A stretch of 64,000 bases of DNA, taken from the NCBI GenBank assembly GCA_019422485.1, contig JAHZDG010000008.1, forward strand, positions 1 to 64,000, given 5' to 3'. Below are positions 16,436-26,505 of the stretch, one piece after another. How positions within the stretch are numbered: the first letter of the stretch is position 1; each line of letters opens with the position of its first letter. Origin of the DNA: Alistipes sp. GTDB lineage: Bacteria; Bacteroidota; Bacteroidia; Bacteroidales; Rikenellaceae. The notes under the pieces are model-generated. The model was not told the DNA's origin and did no database searches. It was given only the letters and a program-made list of their open reading frames with translations. The position numbers and the translations under genes are program-made.

Positions 16436-18833
16436 GGCGTTGTTTTTTGAGGATCTTGTAAAGAACTACGGCTGCCAAGGATCCCAGCAGCAACAGAGAA
16501 CATACCCAGGCCACGGTGCTTAACGCGCGGTAGTGCGGAGCCCGGAAGACGAATTCAACCTGGTGGTTGCCGGCCGGAAGGACCATGGCGCGCAACAGGT
16601 AGTCGGCCCGGAAATAGGGGGCTTCCTGACCGTCGATGTAAGCGGTCCAGCCTTTCGGATAGTAGATTTCCGAAAAGACGGCTACGCCGGGTTTGGAGGC
16701 CGTATAGTCGTAGGTCAGTCGATTGACCCGGTAGTCGGTCAGGGTGATGCGGGCCGTGCTGTCGGCCTGGGGTTGGATGTCTTCGAGGGCTGAGGCAAAG
16801 CGTTGATCGACCACGGCCATCCGTTTGGTGTCCATCGAATCCAATGCGGCGATTTCGGAATCAGCCCCTTGGACGATTTGGATCTGGTCGACGAACCAGG
16901 CGGCCCCGTTCGCGCCGGGATTCTGCTGTACCTGCAAGGCGCCGTTTTGTTGATCCCGCGTGATAATGTATTTGGTGTTGAGCATGTTGTAAATCCCCCA
17001 GTTCATCTGGCTCAGGTGGCGTTCGATCACGTCTTGATAGCGGCGCAGTTTGGCTCCGTGGTATCCGCCGACCGAACGGTGGAAGTAGGAGGTCGTGGCG
17101 TCCTGGAACGGGCTGACCGACAGGTTCAGAACGCGGAATCCGGGTTCTTTGTCGGCCAGGATCTGCAGGTCGGCTTCCGTGGGTTTCAGTTGGTTTTGGG
17201 CTTCAGGGACGAATTTGTCGGGGTTCAGGTAGCGGAGGTTGACCGGAACCATGTCGGCGATCACCAGTCCGCACAACAGCAGAACAAAAACGCTCTTTTT
17301 GAGTTTTTGTGCCATGAACAGCCACAGCACGCCGGAGGATAGCAGTACGAAAATCAGTGAGCGCAGGGCGTCGGCGCGAAGCATTTCGGCGCGTTCCTGC
17401 TGCATGGCGGCGGCTACGTCTTGAGGCATCTGGGCATCGACGGGCGAGGCGAAGGAGAAGAGGCTTCCTCCGAACAATAAGAAGAACAGGATGATGCCTC
17501 CGACGATGCCGGTCGTGTATTTCAGTCCGCGGCGGAGCCGTTCGGCCGGCAGTTCCTGCGTCCAGATTTGCTGGAGAGTCAGGGCGCCGAGCAGCGGTAC
17601 GGTCCATTCGACGATGACCAGAATCATTGAGACGGTCCGGAACTTGTTATACATGGGGAAGTAGTTGAAGAACAACTCGGTGAACCACATGAAGTTCCGG
17701 CCCCAGGAGAGAAGAACCGCCAGCAGGGTGATGGCGGCGATCCACCACCGGGCAGCTCCTTTCAGAACGAACATCCCCAGTACGGCGATGAACAGAATGA
17801 CGGCACCGATGTATACCGGGCCCGATGTGATCGGCTGGTCGCCCCAGTAGGCGGGCAGTTGAGTGGCCATGCCTCGGGCGTTATAGGAGATAAGCGCTTT
17901 GGCTACCGGTCCATCGTCGCTGAATCCGCCTTCGGAGGTTCCTCCGTACAAGTTGGGAATCAGAAGATTGAAAGTTTCCGTTTTGCCATAGCTCCAGTTG
18001 GTGGCATAATCCAGATCGAGACCGTCTTTGCCTTCCATCGAAGAGGCCGAGCTCAGCTCGCTGCCGCCGCGGATGGTTTCCGGGCTGTGACTCTGAATAT
18101 AGTACAGCATACCGGCGTTGCTGCCCACCGCCAATATGGCCGCCAAAGCCAACAGGCCGGTTGTTTTGGCGAATCGGTTTAAGGCGTGGGCTTTCCAGGC
18201 TCGGATCAGTTCACTGATCCAGTACGCCAGCACGATCAGCAGAAAATAATAGGTGATCTGCGGGTGGTTGACGCCGATGAGAATCGATCCGAAAAATCCG
18301 GTCAGGGCAGCCCCTATCCAGGCATTTCGTCGGTAGGCGTAGAAGACTCCGCCCAGCATCATGGGGGCGAAGGCCAGGGCCATCATTTTGGTCATGTGTC
18401 CGGCCCCGATGATGATGAAGAAATAGGTCGACAATCCATAGGCCAGCGAGGGTGCAAGCCCGATCCACGGATTAACGCCCAGACAGAGCAACATGCAGAA
18501 AAAGAAAACCATGGACAGGAAAATCAGCGAAGCTGGCTGCCCCAGGAAATAGAAGGCCTTGGTCAGGGTTCGGATCAGGGTTCCGTCGTATTTGACGTTG
18601 ATCAGGTAGGCCGGCATGCCCGAAAACATACGCCCTTCCCATTGGGGGTCTTCCCCGTATTGGGCCCGATGTTCTTCGATATCCTGAGTCATGCCTTCAT
18701 ATTGCATGATATCGTGTTGGGGGAGTACTTCGCCCTTGAATTGAGGCGAGAAATAGAACAGGTTGATGACCAGAAAGACGGCCAGTGCCACTCCGTAAGG
18801 CAACCAGCGGGTCAAAGCTTTTTGAGATTGCAT
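16422..18833 (-). CDS. YfhO-family multi-spanning membrane protein
   Basis: An 803-residue integral membrane protein with an N-terminal helix (VALAVFLVINLFYFSP). It has about a dozen further helices over residues 90-560, a soluble region at about 560-770, and a last helix near 775-797 (STVAWVCSLLLLGSLAAVVL). Features of YfhO/GT-C-like proteins include HDIMQYEGMTQD early on, NHPQITYYFLLIVLAYW, and the C-terminal KGWTAYIDGQEAPYFRADYL. Gram-positive YfhO takes part in glycosylation of lipoteichoic acid; the Bacteroidota members are uncharacterised, so a lipid-linked sugar transferase role is only a suggestion. It heads the ftsX-DUF3098-uppP-truB run and diverges from the polyprenyl synthase gene. 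Confidence 0.82.
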   Translation of the reverse strand: MQSQKALTRWLPYGVALAVFLVINLFYFSPQFKGEVLPQHDIMQYEGMTQDIEEHRAQYGEDPQWEGRMFSGMPAYLINVKYDGTLIRTLTKAFYFLGQPASLIFLSMVFFFCMLLCLGVNPWIGLAPSLAYGLSTYFFIIIGAGHMTKMMALAFAPMMLGGVFYAYRRNAWIGAALTGFFGSILIGVNHPQITYYFLLIVLAYWISELIRAWKAHALNRFAKTTGLLALAAILAVGSNAGMLYYIQSHSPETIRGGSELSSASSMEGKDGLDLDYATNWSYGKTETFNLLIPNLYGGTSEGGFSDDGPVAKALISYNARGMATQLPAYWGDQPITSGPVYIGAVILFIAVLGMFVLKGAARWWIAAITLLAVLLSWGRNFMWFTELFFNYFPMYNKFRTVSMILVIVEWTVPLLGALTLQQIWTQELPAERLRRGLKYTTGIVGGIILFFLLFGGSLFSFASPVDAQMPQDVAAAMQQERAEMLRADALRSLIFVLLSSGVLWLFMAQKLKKSVFVLLLCGLVIADMVPVNLRYLNPDKFVPEAQNQLKPTEADLQILADKEPGFRVLNLSVSPFQDATTSYFHRSVGGYHGAKLRRYQDVIERHLSQMNWGIYNMLNTKYIITRDQQNGALQVQQNPGANGAAWFVDQIQIVQGADSEIAALDSMDTKRMAVVDQRFASALEDIQPQADSTARITLTDYRVNRLTYDYTASKPGVAVFSEIYYPKGWTAYIDGQEAPYFRADYLLRAMVLPAGNHQVEFVFRAPHYRALSTVAWVCSLLLLGSLAAVVLYKILKKQRHDGQ

Positions 18834-19035
18834 GGGGTCTTGTTCAAATTGCAGTTTCGGTTGTCAGAACCATAGGGTATCTTGACAACCCGCCATGAAG
18901 TTACAAAGTAACGAAAAATTGTTGAGATATGCGATACGATGCCGAGGAAAGAGCTGGTAGTTCGGGTAAAAAAGCCTGAGAGTTATTGAAGTTTTCGGAA
19001 AAAAGGACGATATTTGCAATCTATAACTAAGATTC

Positions 19036-20010
19036 ATGTCGAGCTTAGCGGAGATACAGCAGCCCATTGCCGGGAATATTCGTCATTATGAGGCGTTTAT
19101 CGCTTCCATTCTGCGGAGTGACAATGCTTTTGTTTCGTCTATTTGCGATTATATTCTCGCTCGGCGGGGTAAACAGTTGCGTCCGTTGTTGGTGTTGCTT
19201 TCCGCAGCCTTGCACGGGAAAATCGACAGCCGTACCTATACGGGAGCGGCTGTGGTGGAGATGATTCACACGGCTTCGCTGATTCATGACGATGTCGTGG
19301 ATGAGGCGTTCGTGCGCCGGGGAGCCCCTTCGGTCAATGCGCTGTGGCATTCGCGGACAGCGGTGTTGGTGGGGGACTATATCTTTGCCCGCACCTATCA
19401 CTCCAGCTTGCGGGAGGGAGCGTGGGATTTGCTGGCGGAAGTGACGCGGGCTATCCACGAAATCAGCGAAGGGGAGTTGATTCAGACCGAACAGTCCGAA
19501 ACCTTGTCGATTACCCGTCCCGTTTATTTGGATATTATTTATAAAAAGACAGGCTCGCTGATTGGAGCTTGTGGGGCCGTGGGCGCTATGTCGGTGCATG
19601 CCGATTCGTCGGCAGTCGATCGGATGCGGGCGTTCGGGGACAATTTGGGGATCGCTTTCCAAATCAAGGACGATATTTTGGACTTTTCTCCGATGGAAGA
19701 GACCGGCAAGCCGTCGGGGGGCGATCTCCGGGAACGGAAAATCACCTTGCCGCTGCTGTATGTGCTGGAAAACAGTTCGGATGCCGAGCGGAACAAACTG
19801 CTTGACAAACTGAGTCAGGTGCAGGAGCATCCGGAATATGTTGCCGATCTTCAGCAGGTGGTGATCGAGCGGGGAGGTTTGGAGCATGCCCGCGGTTGTA
19901 TGATGAGTTATCGCGATAAGGCGGTCAGTTTGTTGGCGGATTATCCGGCCTCGCCTGTAAAGGACAGTTTGCTGGGGTTTGCCGATTTTGTGTTGGAACG
20001 CAACAAATAG
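19036..20010 (+). CDS. Long-chain trans-polyprenyl diphosphate synthase
   Basis: A 324-residue isoprenyl synthase that elongates farnesyl/geranyl diphosphate with isopentenyl diphosphate. The first aspartate-rich motif is in IHDDVVDEAFVRRGAPSVN (about residues 81-99) and the second in FQIKDDILDF (about 208-217), with RGKQLRPLLVLLSA and KTGSLIGACGAVGA typical of octaprenyl/heptaprenyl synthases. Its likely product is the menaquinone side chain, in line with mqnE and ubiE/menG in this window; chain length cannot be read reliably from sequence. A near-consensus -7 (GATATTTG, 19009-19016) precedes the gene closely. Confidence 0.9.
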   Translation: MSSLAEIQQPIAGNIRHYEAFIASILRSDNAFVSSICDYILARRGKQLRPLLVLLSAALHGKIDSRTYTGAAVVEMIHTASLIHDDVVDEAFVRRGAPSVNALWHSRTAVLVGDYIFARTYHSSLREGAWDLLAEVTRAIHEISEGELIQTEQSETLSITRPVYLDIIYKKTGSLIGACGAVGAMSVHADSSAVDRMRAFGDNLGIAFQIKDDILDFSPMEETGKPSGGDLRERKITLPLLYVLENSSDAERNKLLDKLSQVQEHPEYVADLQQVVIERGGLEHARGCMMSYRDKAVSLLADYPASPVKDSLLGFADFVLERNK

Positions 20011-20087
20011 AACGGAGGAAGATCGGAAGAGGGGGTAAGCCGCTCGGGGATCGACCTCGCTGATTTCATATAGGAAACTCAATAAAG

Positions 20088-21407
20088 ATGTTTGAAAATT
20101 TAACCGATAAACTCGAACGGTCGTTTAAGATTCTCAAAGGGGAAGGACGTATCACCGAGATCAACGTGGCGGAGAGCCTTAAGGAGATTCGCCGGGCATT
20201 GATCGATGCCGATGTCAACTATAAGGTCGCCAAGACTTTTACGGATGAAGTAAAGGCCAAAGCCTTGGGCCAGGATGTGCTCAAGTCGGTCAAACCGGGT
20301 CAGATGATGACCAAGATCGTACGCGACGAGCTGGCTCAGTTGATGGGCGGTACGATGACCGATATTCGTTTGGAAGGCAATCCGGCTGTTGTTTTGATCG
20401 CCGGTCTGCAGGGGTCCGGGAAAACCACCTTCTCGGGTAAACTGGCCAACCTGATCAAAAGCAAGAAAGGACGTCAGGTGCTGCTGGTGGCCGGAGACGT
20501 TTATCGTCCGGCCGCTATCGAACAGCTGAAGGTGCTGGGCGGTCAGATCGGCGTGGAAGTCTACACCGAAGAGGGAAATCAGAATCCTGTGCAGATCGCC
20601 GAAAATGCGATTCAGTACGCTCGGGCCAATCATATCAATACGGTAATCGTCGATACGGCGGGTCGTCTGGCCGTGGACGAAGAGATGATGCAGGAGATCA
20701 CGCGCATCAAGGCGGCGGTTCAGCCGAGTGAAACGCTCTTTGTCGTGGATGCGATGACCGGTCAGGATGCTGTCAATACGGCCCGGGAATTCAACCAGCG
20801 ACTCGATTTCGACGGGGTGGTGCTGACCAAACTCGATGGGGATACCCGAGGCGGGGCCGCCATTTCAATTCGGGCCGTGGTGAACAAGCCGTTGAAGTTC
20901 ATCAGCTCGGGAGAAAAAATGGATGCGCTTCAGGTGTTCCATCCCGAACGTATGGCCGACCGTATTTTGGGCATGGGCGATATCGTATCGTTGGTGGAAA
21001 AGGCCCAGGAACAGTACGATGAAGAAGAAGCCCGTCGTCTGAAGAAGAAACTGGTGAAGGATCAGTTCAACTTCAACGACTTTTTGACCCAGATCAACCA
21101 GATCAAGAAGATGGGGAATCTGAAGGATGTAGCTTCGATGATTCCGGGTGTGGGGAAAGCCCTGAAGAATGTGGAAATTCGGGATGATATCTTCAAGCAG
21201 ACCGAGTCGATCATCTATTCGATGACGCCGGCCGAACGTGAAAATCCGGCTTTGATCAATGCCAGCCGCAAACAACGTATCGCGAAAGGGAGCGGTACGA
21301 CTTTGCAGGATGTCAACCGTCTGCTCAAACAGTTCGAAGACACCCGCAAGATGATGAAGGCGGTGGCCAACATGCCCAAAGGGATGATTCCGCGTCTGCG
21401 CCGATAG
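20088..21407 (+). CDS. ffh: Signal recognition particle protein Ffh
   Basis: A 439-residue SRP GTPase that delivers ribosomes making membrane proteins to FtsY. N-domain (about 1-95); G-domain with P-loop GLQGSGKTTFSGKLANL (about 105-121), DTAGRLAVDEEM, TKLDGDTRGGAAIS and SGEKMD. The C-terminal M-domain (about 300-439) has SMIPGVGKALK and SMTPAERENPALINASRKQR, helices that hold 4.5S/SRP RNA and signal peptides. The RNA partner gene is also in this window (55723-55818, minus). folD follows after 59 bases. Confidence 0.97.
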   Translation: MFENLTDKLERSFKILKGEGRITEINVAESLKEIRRALIDADVNYKVAKTFTDEVKAKALGQDVLKSVKPGQMMTKIVRDELAQLMGGTMTDIRLEGNPAVVLIAGLQGSGKTTFSGKLANLIKSKKGRQVLLVAGDVYRPAAIEQLKVLGGQIGVEVYTEEGNQNPVQIAENAIQYARANHINTVIVDTAGRLAVDEEMMQEITRIKAAVQPSETLFVVDAMTGQDAVNTAREFNQRLDFDGVVLTKLDGDTRGGAAISIRAVVNKPLKFISSGEKMDALQVFHPERMADRILGMGDIVSLVEKAQEQYDEEEARRLKKKLVKDQFNFNDFLTQINQIKKMGNLKDVASMIPGVGKALKNVEIRDDIFKQTESIIYSMTPAERENPALINASRKQRIAKGSGTTLQDVNRLLKQFEDTRKMMKAVANMPKGMIPRLRR

Positions 21408-21466
21408 GCCGGACGTGTTTTCCGAGAAAGAGAAAAACCGATTGAAACCATAAATCCGAAATATCT

Positions 21467-22339
21467 ATGACAATTATTGACGGGAAAGAAGTGGCCGCGA
21501 AATTGCGCAAGGAGATTGCCGCGGACGTACAGGACTGGAAGGAACAGGGGAATCGGCCTCCTCATCTGGTCGCTATTTTGGTCGGGAACGACGGGGCCAG
21601 CCAGACCTATGTGGGACATAAAGAACGGGCATGCTCGGAAGTAGGGTTCCGTTCGACGGTGTTGCGTTTCGAGGCTGACATTACCGAAGAATTTTTGTTG
21701 GGGGAAATCGCCAAACTGAATGCCGATCCCGATGTGGATGGTTTCATTGTTCAGTTGCCGCTGCCTAAACACATTTCTGAACAACGGATCAACGAAGCGA
21801 TCGATTTCCGCAAGGATGTGGACGGTTTTACGCCGATCAATACGGGTCGTATGATGTTGGGTCTGCCGGCTTATCTGCCTGCGACTCCCGACGGGATTTT
21901 GGAGTTGCTCAAACACTATAAGATCGAAACGGCCGGCAAACATTGCGTGGTGATCGGTCGCAGCAACATCGTAGGGCGTCCCATTGCCAATCTGTTGTCG
22001 CAGAAAGGTTGGGATTGCACGGTGACCATCTGCCACAGCCGAACCAAAGATCTGGCTTCGGTGGTTCGTACGGGCGATATCGTGATTGCCGCTCTGGGGA
22101 AAGCCGAATTCGTAACGGCCGACATGATCAAAGAAGGTGCTGTGGTGATCGACGTTGGGATTACGCGGGTACCCAGTGATAAGACCAAGAGTGGTTGGAA
22201 ACTGTTGGGGGATGTCAAGTTTGACGAAGTAGCTCCCAAGTGCAGTTATATCACACCGGTTCCGGGAGGTGTAGGGCCCATGACCATCATCTCCTTGATG
22301 AAAAATACCTTGAAAGCCGCTCATAAAGAAGTTCTGTAG
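21467..22339 (+). CDS. folD: Bifunctional methylenetetrahydrofolate dehydrogenase/cyclohydrolase FolD
   Basis: A 290-residue enzyme that interconverts 5,10-methylene-THF and 10-formyl-THF for purine and formyl-Met supply. The active-site tyrosine and lysine are in [17 protein letters not shown] (YxxxK). [14 protein letters not shown] and the NAD(P)-binding [20 protein letters not shown] follow, with [16 protein letters not shown] near the end. Full length. Followed by a strong hairpin terminator at 22374-22411. Confidence 0.97.
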   Translation: MTIIDGKEVAAKLRKEIAADVQDWKEQGNRPPHLVAILVGNDGASQTYVGHKERACSEVGFRSTVLRFEADITEEFLLGEIAKLNADPDVDGFIVQLPLPKHISEQRINEAIDFRKDVDGFTPINTGRMMLGLPAYLPATPDGILELLKHYKIETAGKHCVVIGRSNIVGRPIANLLSQKGWDCTVTICHSRTKDLASVVRTGDIVIAALGKAEFVTADMIKEGAVVIDVGITRVPSDKTKSGWKLLGDVKFDEVAPKCSYITPVPGGVGPMTIISLMKNTLKAAHKEVL

Positions 22340-22373
22340 TCGGGCAATCCCTGTCAGAACAGACATTATATAG

Positions 22374-22411
22374 AAGGAGGCATCTGCATTTTGGCGGATG
22401 CCTCCTTTCTT
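22374..22411 (+). terminator. Terminator of folD
   Basis: A 14-bp stem, 22374-22387 with 22394-22407, one G:T pair, followed by TCTT. Confidence 0.8.
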
Positions 22412-22663
22412 ATGGGATTGAGCTTAAAAAGGGAACGGTACGGTTCAGTGCTACTCGGTTCGATGTTGTTTTTGTGCCGGATGCTCCTAGAGATGAGGGG
22501 GTATTTGAGTGTTACTCGTAAAAGAGAATGTCTCCGAAGTGGTGTAAAACGAGGTGGATTGTGATGATGTGACAGGAAGGGGGAGTATTTATGATGCTTT
22601 CCCCCTTGAGAAGGAGAGGTGAGCCTGAGAAGACGCCGGTGGGGGTGGGTATAGTCCATAAAA

Positions 22664-22690
22664 AAAAGCCGTCTGCGAGAGACGGCTTTT
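22664..22690 (-). terminator. Terminator of the TPR protein gene
   Basis: AAAAGCCGTCT (22664-22674) pairs with AGACGGCTTTT (22680-22690). On the minus strand the stem is followed by a run of T. Confidence 0.85.
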
Positions 22691-22711
22691 GTGCTTATAA
22701 ATAACCGATGA

Positions 22712-23674
22712 TTATTTGTTCAGTTCGGCGATTTGAGCTTTAGCGGTAGCTGCGTTGGGACCTTCGGTTACTTTCTGGTACATTTCGATGGCTTTGGCCT
22801 TATCGTTTTTGTTTTGATAAGCAGCGCCCAGCAGGAAGTAAGCGTTGGATTTGTCCAGTTCAGTCGGCTGAGTCGAAGCGGCTTGTTCACCGAAACCGAT
22901 GACAGCGTCATAGTTTTTCAGGTTGGTAGCCGTTTGCAGACGCATCAGGTTGGCGGCACCGTTAGTCGGATCGAAGGCCAGAATAGCGTCAGTTGCTTTA
23001 ACTACACCTTCCAGGTCTTGAGCTTCGGCTGCTTTCGAGGCGTCTACCAGCAGGTAGTTGGCCAGAGCGGCTTTAGCCTGGCTGGCTGCTTCGGCATATT
23101 TGTCGTGTTTGGCTTCCAGGGCGATGATGTTTTTGTAGATTTCTTCCCCTTTTGCCATTTCGCCTGATTCGCAGTAGCTCTGAGCCAGCAGCATGGCCAT
23201 TTTGGTGTCGTTGGGGAATTTGGCGTAAGCCCGAGAGAATACGTCGATGGCCTTTGCGTAATCCTTATTATTGAAAGCAGGAGCACCGTAAGCTACATAA
23301 ACTTTCGGGAAGAGATTGTCGATTTTGGTTTTAGCGGCGGTAACGTTGTATTGATTGGCCAGTTCGTCAGCTTTGTTCAGTGCGGTGATGGCATCTTCGA
23401 ATTTACCGGCACCGGCAGCCATGGCACCCTGACGGATGTAGCATTCCGGCAACAGTTTCTGAGCCTGAACAACGATATCCGATTCGGGATCGGCAGCTTC
23501 ACCTTCCGACAGTACGTTTTCCAGCATCGGAATAGCTTCGATGAATTTCTTTTGGTTGATCAGGGCGGCCGCTTCGTTGTACTTGGCCGTTACTTCAGCC
23601 GGCAGTTGAGCAAAAGCTACCCCCGTAGTCAGCAGAGCACATGCGAGTGCCGCAGTCATTTTCATTCTATTCAT
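22712..23674 (-). CDS. Periplasmic tetratricopeptide-repeat protein
   Basis: A 320-residue exported protein. The signal peptide is MKMTAALACALLTTGVAFAQ, beginning at the second Met (residue 4) with a basic n-region and an AFA-Q cleavage site. The rest is made of about seven TPR-like helical pairs, for example YNEAAALINQKKFIEAIPML, KADELANQYN, NKDYAKAIDVFSRAYAKFPN, AQSYCESGEMAKGEEIYKNI and YQNKNDKAKAIEMYQKV. TPR arrays are protein-interaction scaffolds; the partner is unknown. It has a perfect promoter at 23740-23770 and its own terminator. Alanine-rich composition and the strong promoter suggest an abundant periplasmic protein. Confidence 0.85.
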   Translation of the reverse strand: MNRMKMTAALACALLTTGVAFAQLPAEVTAKYNEAAALINQKKFIEAIPMLENVLSEGEAADPESDIVVQAQKLLPECYIRQGAMAAGAGKFEDAITALNKADELANQYNVTAAKTKIDNLFPKVYVAYGAPAFNNKDYAKAIDVFSRAYAKFPNDTKMAMLLAQSYCESGEMAKGEEIYKNIIALEAKHDKYAEAASQAKAALANYLLVDASKAAEAQDLEGVVKATDAILAFDPTNGAANLMRLQTATNLKNYDAVIGFGEQAASTQPTELDKSNAYFLLGAAYQNKNDKAKAIEMYQKVTEGPNAATAKAQIAELNK

Positions 23675-23739
23675 GTCTTTCGTCTAAGTTTAAGGATTTA
23701 AGCCCAGCTTTTTTCAGAGTCTGGATATTTGGGATTGAA

Positions 23740-23770
23740 CAAATATAGCGTTTTCTGCCGAATATACAAA
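23740..23770 (-). promoter_or_regulatory. Promoter of the TPR gene, exact TTTG-N19-TATATTTG
   Basis: Minus strand: TTTG (complement of CAAA at 23767-23770), a 19-base spacer, TATATTTG (23740-23747). The leader to the start codon is about 55-60 bases. Confidence 0.85.
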
Positions 23771-23787
23771 TCGTCGGGAGCGATTAT

Positions 23788-24234
23788 TTAGCGCAGGGTG
23801 TTAAAAAAGCGGTTCATCAGCTCGCGGCATTCGTCCTGAAGAACTCCGCTCCGGATTTCGGTTCGAGGGTGAAATACAGCGGTTTTCAAGCGGGAAAAGC
23901 CTCGTTTAGGATCGTCCGTGCCATAGATGACGGCGCCCAGTTGGGACCAGAAGCAGGCCCCGGCGCACATGACGCAAGGTTCGACCGTGACATACAGCCG
24001 GCATTGTGGCAGGTATTTCCCGCTGATGGCGGAAGTGGCCGAGGTGATGGCCTGCATTTCGGCGTGAGCGGTCGGATCGCCCAAGGTTTCCACCAGGTTG
24101 TGGCCCCGGCCGACGATCTGGTTTTTCCAGACGACGACCGCTCCGATGGGAACTTCGCCCTGTTCAAAAGCCAGACGAGCCTCGGAAATGGCTTGACGCA
24201 TAAAAAAAACGTCCTGATCTTGTGTGTCGTTCAT
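23788..24234 (-). CDS. tadA: tRNA-specific adenosine deaminase TadA
   Basis: A 148-residue zinc deaminase that converts A34 to inosine in tRNA-Arg(ACG). The zinc ligands and catalytic glutamate are in DPTAHAEMQAI (HAE) and VEPCVMCAGACFWSQLGAVIYG (PCxxC). The N-terminus RQAISEARLAFEQGEVPIGA is typical. Length is normal. Convergence with the TPR promoter region and divergence from aspS leave it apparently monocistronic. Confidence 0.92.
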   Translation of the reverse strand: MNDTQDQDVFFMRQAISEARLAFEQGEVPIGAVVVWKNQIVGRGHNLVETLGDPTAHAEMQAITSATSAISGKYLPQCRLYVTVEPCVMCAGACFWSQLGAVIYGTDDPKRGFSRLKTAVFHPRTEIRSGVLQDECRELMNRFFNTLR

Positions 24235-24244
24235 CAGTTTTTAC

Positions 24245-24252
24245 TACCTTTG
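24245..24252 (+). promoter_or_regulatory. -7 promoter box for aspS
   Basis: TACCTTTG at 24245-24252 fits TANNTTTG, about 40 bases before the aspS ATG. No clear -33 TTTG lies at the expected distance. Confidence 0.5.
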
Positions 24253-24290
24253 AAGTTCGTTTCGGAACAAAAGTATAAAAATTTCGACAT

Positions 24291-26051
24291 ATGTACAGAA
24301 CTCATACTTGCGGTCAGTTGCGCAAGGAAAATATTTCGGAAACCGTTACTTTGGCGGGATGGGTCCAGAAGGTTCGTAATCTGGGTGCCATGACCTTTAT
24401 TGATATACGGGATCGTTACGGCATTACCCAATTGGTGGTGGAAGAACACGCCACGCCGGCCGTACGGGAAACGGCCTCTTCGCTGGGTCGCGAGTTTGTG
24501 ATTCAGGCGACGGGTCGGGTCGTGGAACGCAGTGCCAAAAACCCGAAACTCCCGACCGGCGACATTGAAATCGTGGTCGACGAGCTCAAGGTGTTGAATC
24601 CTTCGTTGACGCCTCCCTTTACGATCGAAGACCAGAGTGACGGAGGGGATGAGCTGCGTATGAAGTATCGTTTCCTGGATTTGCGACGCAATCCGCTGAA
24701 AAATGCCCTGATGCTGCGTCACAAATTGACGCATGAGGTGCGCAGTTTCCTGGATCAGCGCGGCTTTTTGGAAATTGAAACGCCGTATCTGATCGGATCG
24801 ACGCCGGAAGGGGCTCGCGACTTCGTGGTGCCTTCGCGTATGAATCCCGGTGAGTTCTATGCACTGCCCCAGTCTCCGCAAACCTTCAAACAGTTGTTGA
24901 TGGTGGCCGGTTACGACCGCTATTTCCAGATCGTGCGCTGTTTCCGGGATGAAGACCTGCGGGCCGACCGTCAACCCGAATTTACCCAGATCGACTGTGA
25001 AATGTCGTTTGTGGAACGGGATGATATTCTGGCTATCTTCGAATCCATGGCCAAACACCTGTTCAAAACGTTGTTGAACATCGACTTCCCGGAAGCCTTC
25101 CCGCGGATGACTTGGGCCGATGCGATGGAAAAATATGGTTCCGACAAGCCGGATATCCGTTTCGGGATGACCTTTAATGATATTACGAAGTTGGCGCAGG
25201 GGAAAGGATTTGGCGTGTTTGATTCGGCTGAATATATCGGAGCGATCTGTGCCGAAGGTTGTGCCGGATACACCCGCAAGCAACTCGATGAACTGACCGA
25301 GTTTGTGAAACGTCCTCAGGTGGGTGCCAAAGGAATGGTCTATGTCCGGATCGACGCCGACGGCCATTATAAATCGAGCGTGGATAAATTCTATACGCCG
25401 GAAGATTTGGCTGCGTGGGCGGAAGCCTGTGGGGCGAAACCCGGCGATTTGCTGTTGATCCTGAGCGGGCCCCGCAAACAGACCCTGTCTGCCTTGTGTG
25501 AATTGCGTCTGGAAATGGGGGCCCGGTTGGGCCTGCGGGATAAGACTCACTTCGCGCCGTTGTGGGTGGTGGACTTCCCGTTGCTCGAATGGGACGACGA
25601 AACCCAGCGCTATTATGCCATGCACCATCCGTTCACCTCACCGAAGCTCGAAGATATCGACCTGTTCGATACCGATCCGGGTAAAGTTCGGGCTAATGCC
25701 TACGATTTCGTGGTTAACGGGGTAGAAGTAGGGGGTGGTTCGATTCGTATTTTCGACTCGGGTCTGCAGAATAAAATGTTCCAGGTGCTGGGCTTTACGC
25801 CGGAAGAGGCGCAGCGTCAGTTCGGCTTCCTGATGAATGCCTTTAAATTTGGGGCGCCTCCTCACGGAGGGATTGCCTTTGGGCTTGACCGTTGGTGCTC
25901 GCTCTTTGGCGGAGCCGATTCGATTCGCGATTTCATTGCCTTCCCGAAAAACAACTCGGGTCGCGATACGATGATCGATGCACCGGCTCCGTTGGCTCAA
26001 GCACAGCTCGATGAGTTGTCTTTGGATGTGCGTGAAACGGCCAAAAAATAG
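24291..26051 (+). CDS. aspS: Aspartyl-tRNA synthetase
   Basis: A 586-residue class II synthetase that charges tRNA-Asp. The N-terminal OB-fold anticodon domain ([20 protein letters not shown]) precedes the catalytic core. Motif 2 is [18 protein letters not shown] (about 223-240). The bacterial GAD insertion spans about 290-430. Motif 3 is [18 protein letters not shown] (about 523-540). The aspartate-binding [20 protein letters not shown] segment is present. Length fits the bacterial AspRS type with insertion domain. The tRNA-Val gene follows on the same strand with its own promoter. Confidence 0.97.
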   Translation: MYRTHTCGQLRKENISETVTLAGWVQKVRNLGAMTFIDIRDRYGITQLVVEEHATPAVRETASSLGREFVIQATGRVVERSAKNPKLPTGDIEIVVDELKVLNPSLTPPFTIEDQSDGGDELRMKYRFLDLRRNPLKNALMLRHKLTHEVRSFLDQRGFLEIETPYLIGSTPEGARDFVVPSRMNPGEFYALPQSPQTFKQLLMVAGYDRYFQIVRCFRDEDLRADRQPEFTQIDCEMSFVERDDILAIFESMAKHLFKTLLNIDFPEAFPRMTWADAMEKYGSDKPDIRFGMTFNDITKLAQGKGFGVFDSAEYIGAICAEGCAGYTRKQLDELTEFVKRPQVGAKGMVYVRIDADGHYKSSVDKFYTPEDLAAWAEACGAKPGDLLLILSGPRKQTLSALCELRLEMGARLGLRDKTHFAPLWVVDFPLLEWDDETQRYYAMHHPFTSPKLEDIDLFDTDPGKVRANAYDFVVNGVEVGGGSIRIFDSGLQNKMFQVLGFTPEEAQRQFGFLMNAFKFGAPPHGGIAFGLDRWCSLFGGADSIRDFIAFPKNNSGRDTMIDAPAPLAQAQLDELSLDVRETAKK

Positions 26052-26098
26052 GGATTGGGCAACCTGATGCAAAAAAATAGAAAAAAATCACCAAAAAG

Positions 26099-26129
26099 TT
26101 TGGAGGTAATGATTTTTTACCTATCTTTG
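26099..26129 (+). promoter_or_regulatory. Promoter of tRNA-Val, exact TTTG-N19-TATCTTTG
   Basis: TTTG at 26099-26102, a 19-base spacer, TATCTTTG at 26122-26129. The mature tRNA begins about 37 bases further on, leaving a short 5' leader. Confidence 0.85.
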
Positions 26130-26165
26130 CACTCGCAATCGGGAACAAACAGGTTGCCTACCTAA

Positions 26166-26240
26166 GGGAGTATAGCTCAGCTGGTTCAGAGCATCTGCCT
26201 TACAAGCAGAGGGTCCGGGGTTCGAATCCCTGTGCTCCCA
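26166..26240 (+). tRNA. tRNA-Val (anticodon TAC)
   Basis: Acceptor GGGAGTA (26166-26172) pairs with TGCTCCC before the discriminator A at 26240. D-arm GCTCAGCTGGTTCAGAGC. Anticodon arm TCTGC-CTTACAA-GCAGA with TAC in the middle of the loop. T-loop GGTTCGAATCC. The CCA end is not encoded. A hairpin terminator follows at once. Confidence 0.96.
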
Positions 26241-26247
26241 CAGTGAA

Positions 26248-26280
26248 AGAGAGGTTACAGATAGTGACCTCTCTTTTTTT
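26248..26280 (+). terminator. Terminator of tRNA-Val
   Basis: GAGAGGTTAC (26249-26258) pairs with GTGACCTCTC (one G:T pair), followed by a run of seven T. Confidence 0.85.
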
Positions 26281-26505
26281 GTGCTTATTGCCGAAAGTAT
26301 ATTAAAGCGGACTGTGAGTTGCCGTCGGATGTTTGTTTACCGGAATGATCGGCAGAGGTACGTAATAGGGAATGTTGGGCGGTTCTGGCAGAATCTTGCT
26401 GTTCGGTTTAGATTGGAATGAACTAGGAGCCCCTATATGGTGAATTACGCAGTTTTTTCGCGGATTTTTTGTCCGGCAAGGGCTTGTCCGATTTTTTGAG
26501 TGGGA

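Larger units (their letters stand above)
22340..22711. other. Intergenic stretch between folD and the TPR gene
   Basis: About 370 bases without a supportable gene. It holds the folD terminator at one end, the TPR-gene terminator at the other, and between them a G-rich tract with a hairpin: AAGGGGGA at 22577-22584 can pair with TCCCCCTT at 22600-22607. An antisense open frame here (22366-22659) is proline-, arginine- and histidine-rich and looks spurious. Confidence 0.6.

Noticed and set aside
26166..26240. tRNA-Val as attachment site of an integrated element
   Set aside because: No integrase, no duplicated tRNA end and no mobile genes in the following kilobase.
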